Shown: positions 62,065-64,000 of the stretch, piece by piece
Layout: every line of letters begins with the position of its first letter
How positions within the stretch are numbered: position 1 is the first letter of the stretch
DNA from: Paenibacillus cellulosilyticus
GTDB lineage: Bacteria; Bacillota; Bacilli; Paenibacillales; Paenibacillaceae
Assembly (NCBI RefSeq): GCF_003182255.1
Contig: NZ_QGTQ01000013.1
Location: 1-64,000, forward strand
DNA: 64,000 nt
Direction: 5' to 3'
Position numbers and translations under genes: made by a program
Notes under the pieces: model-generated
Seen by the model: the letters and a program-made list of their open reading frames with translations, nothing else
Databases searched by the model: none
Told to the model about the DNA's origin: nothing

Positions 62065-62227
62065 ACATCAGGATCTTTGAGCGGAGCTCAAAGTCACTCC
62101 TCTTTGACATCAGGATCTTTGAGCATGACATCAGGACCTTTGAGCGTGACATCAGGATCTTTGAGCGGAGCTCAAAGTCACTCCGTTTACTCAAAGTCAC
62201 TCTGCTTAATCAAAGTCATTCCGCTTT
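62065..62227 (-). repeat. Family 2 repeat array: nested arms with 21-bp period
   Basis: On the plus strand the order is L1-R1, then L2, L3, L4, R4, R3, R2. L is ACATCAGGATCTTTGAGC at 62065, 62107, 62128 and 62149; R is GCTCAAAGTCACTCCGCTT-like at 62086, 62170, 62190 and 62208. L1-R1 and L4-R4 each form an 8-bp hairpin with a GGA loop (CTTTGAGCGGAGCTCAAAG). The three L then three R can nest into one long stem. L2-L4 and R4 are spaced exactly 21 bp. It fills the gap between the capA-like stop and the GDPD ribosome site. Confidence 0.9.
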
Positions 62228-62230
62228 ACA

Positions 62231-63628
<1,398 letters not shown>

Positions 63629-64000
63629 GAACGAATAACCTCCGTTATGAACAGTTATCTCTAATAGAATAGGTAGTTCTTAGGGACTTACCCATTATAC
63701 CAGTATTCCAATCGTCCATGAAGGAGGCAAATGGGCTCTGCCCCTTTTAACCCCTGTTTTTTCCTCAAGAGTTCTACCCACCTAAATCCTCCCTGCTAGG
63801 GAGGACCCCCGGGGTTTCCCAACCCCGGGACCCCGGAAGGAAAAACGTGGGATGGACAGAGGTGCGGAAAGTCGCGGCGTGCTGGGAGTCGCGTGCCCCT
63901 GCGGGGCAAAGCTTACTTGTTGTGCGTAAAGATGAAATGTTGCAATAAAAAACGGAGATTGAAGATCAACCATACCGTCCTATTGGACTAGCACAATTGT
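63629..64000. other. Terminal intergenic region
   Basis: No gene is supported. It holds family 1 repeat copy D; the last 80 bases are AT-rich and unassigned. Confidence 0.7.
63733..63918 (+). repeat. Family 1 dispersed multi-hairpin repeat, copy D
   Basis: GGGCTCTGCCCC palindrome, AGTTCTACCCACCTAAATCC, CCTCCCTGCTAGGGAGG, CCCCGGGG and GGGGTTTCCCAACCCC hairpins, GACCCCGGAAGGAAAAACG, TGGGATG-ACAGAGG, and a closing GCCCCTGCGGGGC followed by AAAGCTTACTT. Closest to copy B at both ends. Confidence 0.85.

Overview
The window looks like a chromosomal segment of a Gram-positive, spore-forming Firmicute of the Paenibacillaceae, most likely Paenibacillus or a close relative. The grounds are strong AGGAGG ribosome sites, frequent GTG and TTG starts, TTGACA/TATAAT-type promoters, a GC content near 50 %, and a typical Bacillales gene set (YneQ-like, YjcZ-type micropeptide, RelQ, YitT, YtpB, YugP, GltC-like LysR, CimA, LplABC-type sugar importer, DUF4179 anti-sigma). 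There is no rRNA or tRNA cluster, prophage or CRISPR array. Nearly all of it is core or soft-core metabolism, cut by several families of non-coding repeats.

Layout. 1-2.2 kb: a tandem-repeat/inverted-repeat tract, a tyrosine recombinase with an unusual N-terminal domain, a dispersed multi-hairpin repeat and a small YneQ-like gene. 2.3-10 kb: RNA-modification genes, namely a DEAD-box helicase with a long Gly/Arg tail, two RsmF-like rRNA m5C methyltransferase paralogues, an RsuA-type pseudouridine synthase and a Cof-type HAD phosphatase, plus a YjcZ micropeptide. 10-25 kb: RelQ alarmone synthetase, PyrD, an L,D-transpeptidase, a methyltransferase, a MarR/oxidoreductase divergon, ferredoxin, DNA polymerase IV, citramalate synthase, a ResA-like thioredoxin, a JAMM peptidase, and an ammonium transporter followed by a GlnD-like DUF294 protein and a DnaQ-type exonuclease behind a GlnR/TnrA-like box. 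25-33 kb: MerR regulator, YugP protease, GltC-like regulator, rhomboid protease, Tpx, a likely 6S RNA gene, a YesL-like protein and a CshA-type helicase.

32-45 kb: an MBOAT/SGNH pair probably O-acylating an exported glycan, YitT, a putative glycoside hydrolase, a PrxQ-type peroxiredoxin behind a near-perfect palindrome, a small gene-ytpB-pfkA operon, an MFS transporter, an esterase, a cold-shock protein and small membrane proteins. 45-55 kb: oligoendopeptidase F with two possible starts (one adding a signal peptide), an ECF sigma/DUF4179 anti-sigma pair, and a four-gene MacB-like ABC module whose last ATPase carries an AbrB-like tail. 54.8-64 kb: a LacI regulator, an LplABC-type sugar importer without its own ATPase, a DUF92 protein, a GDPD phosphodiesterase and a CapA-like protein.

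The least explained material is the repeat families. Family 1 is a GC-rich multi-hairpin element of about 130-270 bp with four intergenic copies. Family 2 is a hairpin with asymmetric conserved flanks; both loci lie between co-directional genes, in the same orientation, directly upstream of the next gene's Shine-Dalgarno sequence. One locus is a nested array with 21-bp periodicity. Family 2 is the best candidate here for an undescribed genetic element. All identifications come from reading the sequence; no database search was run.
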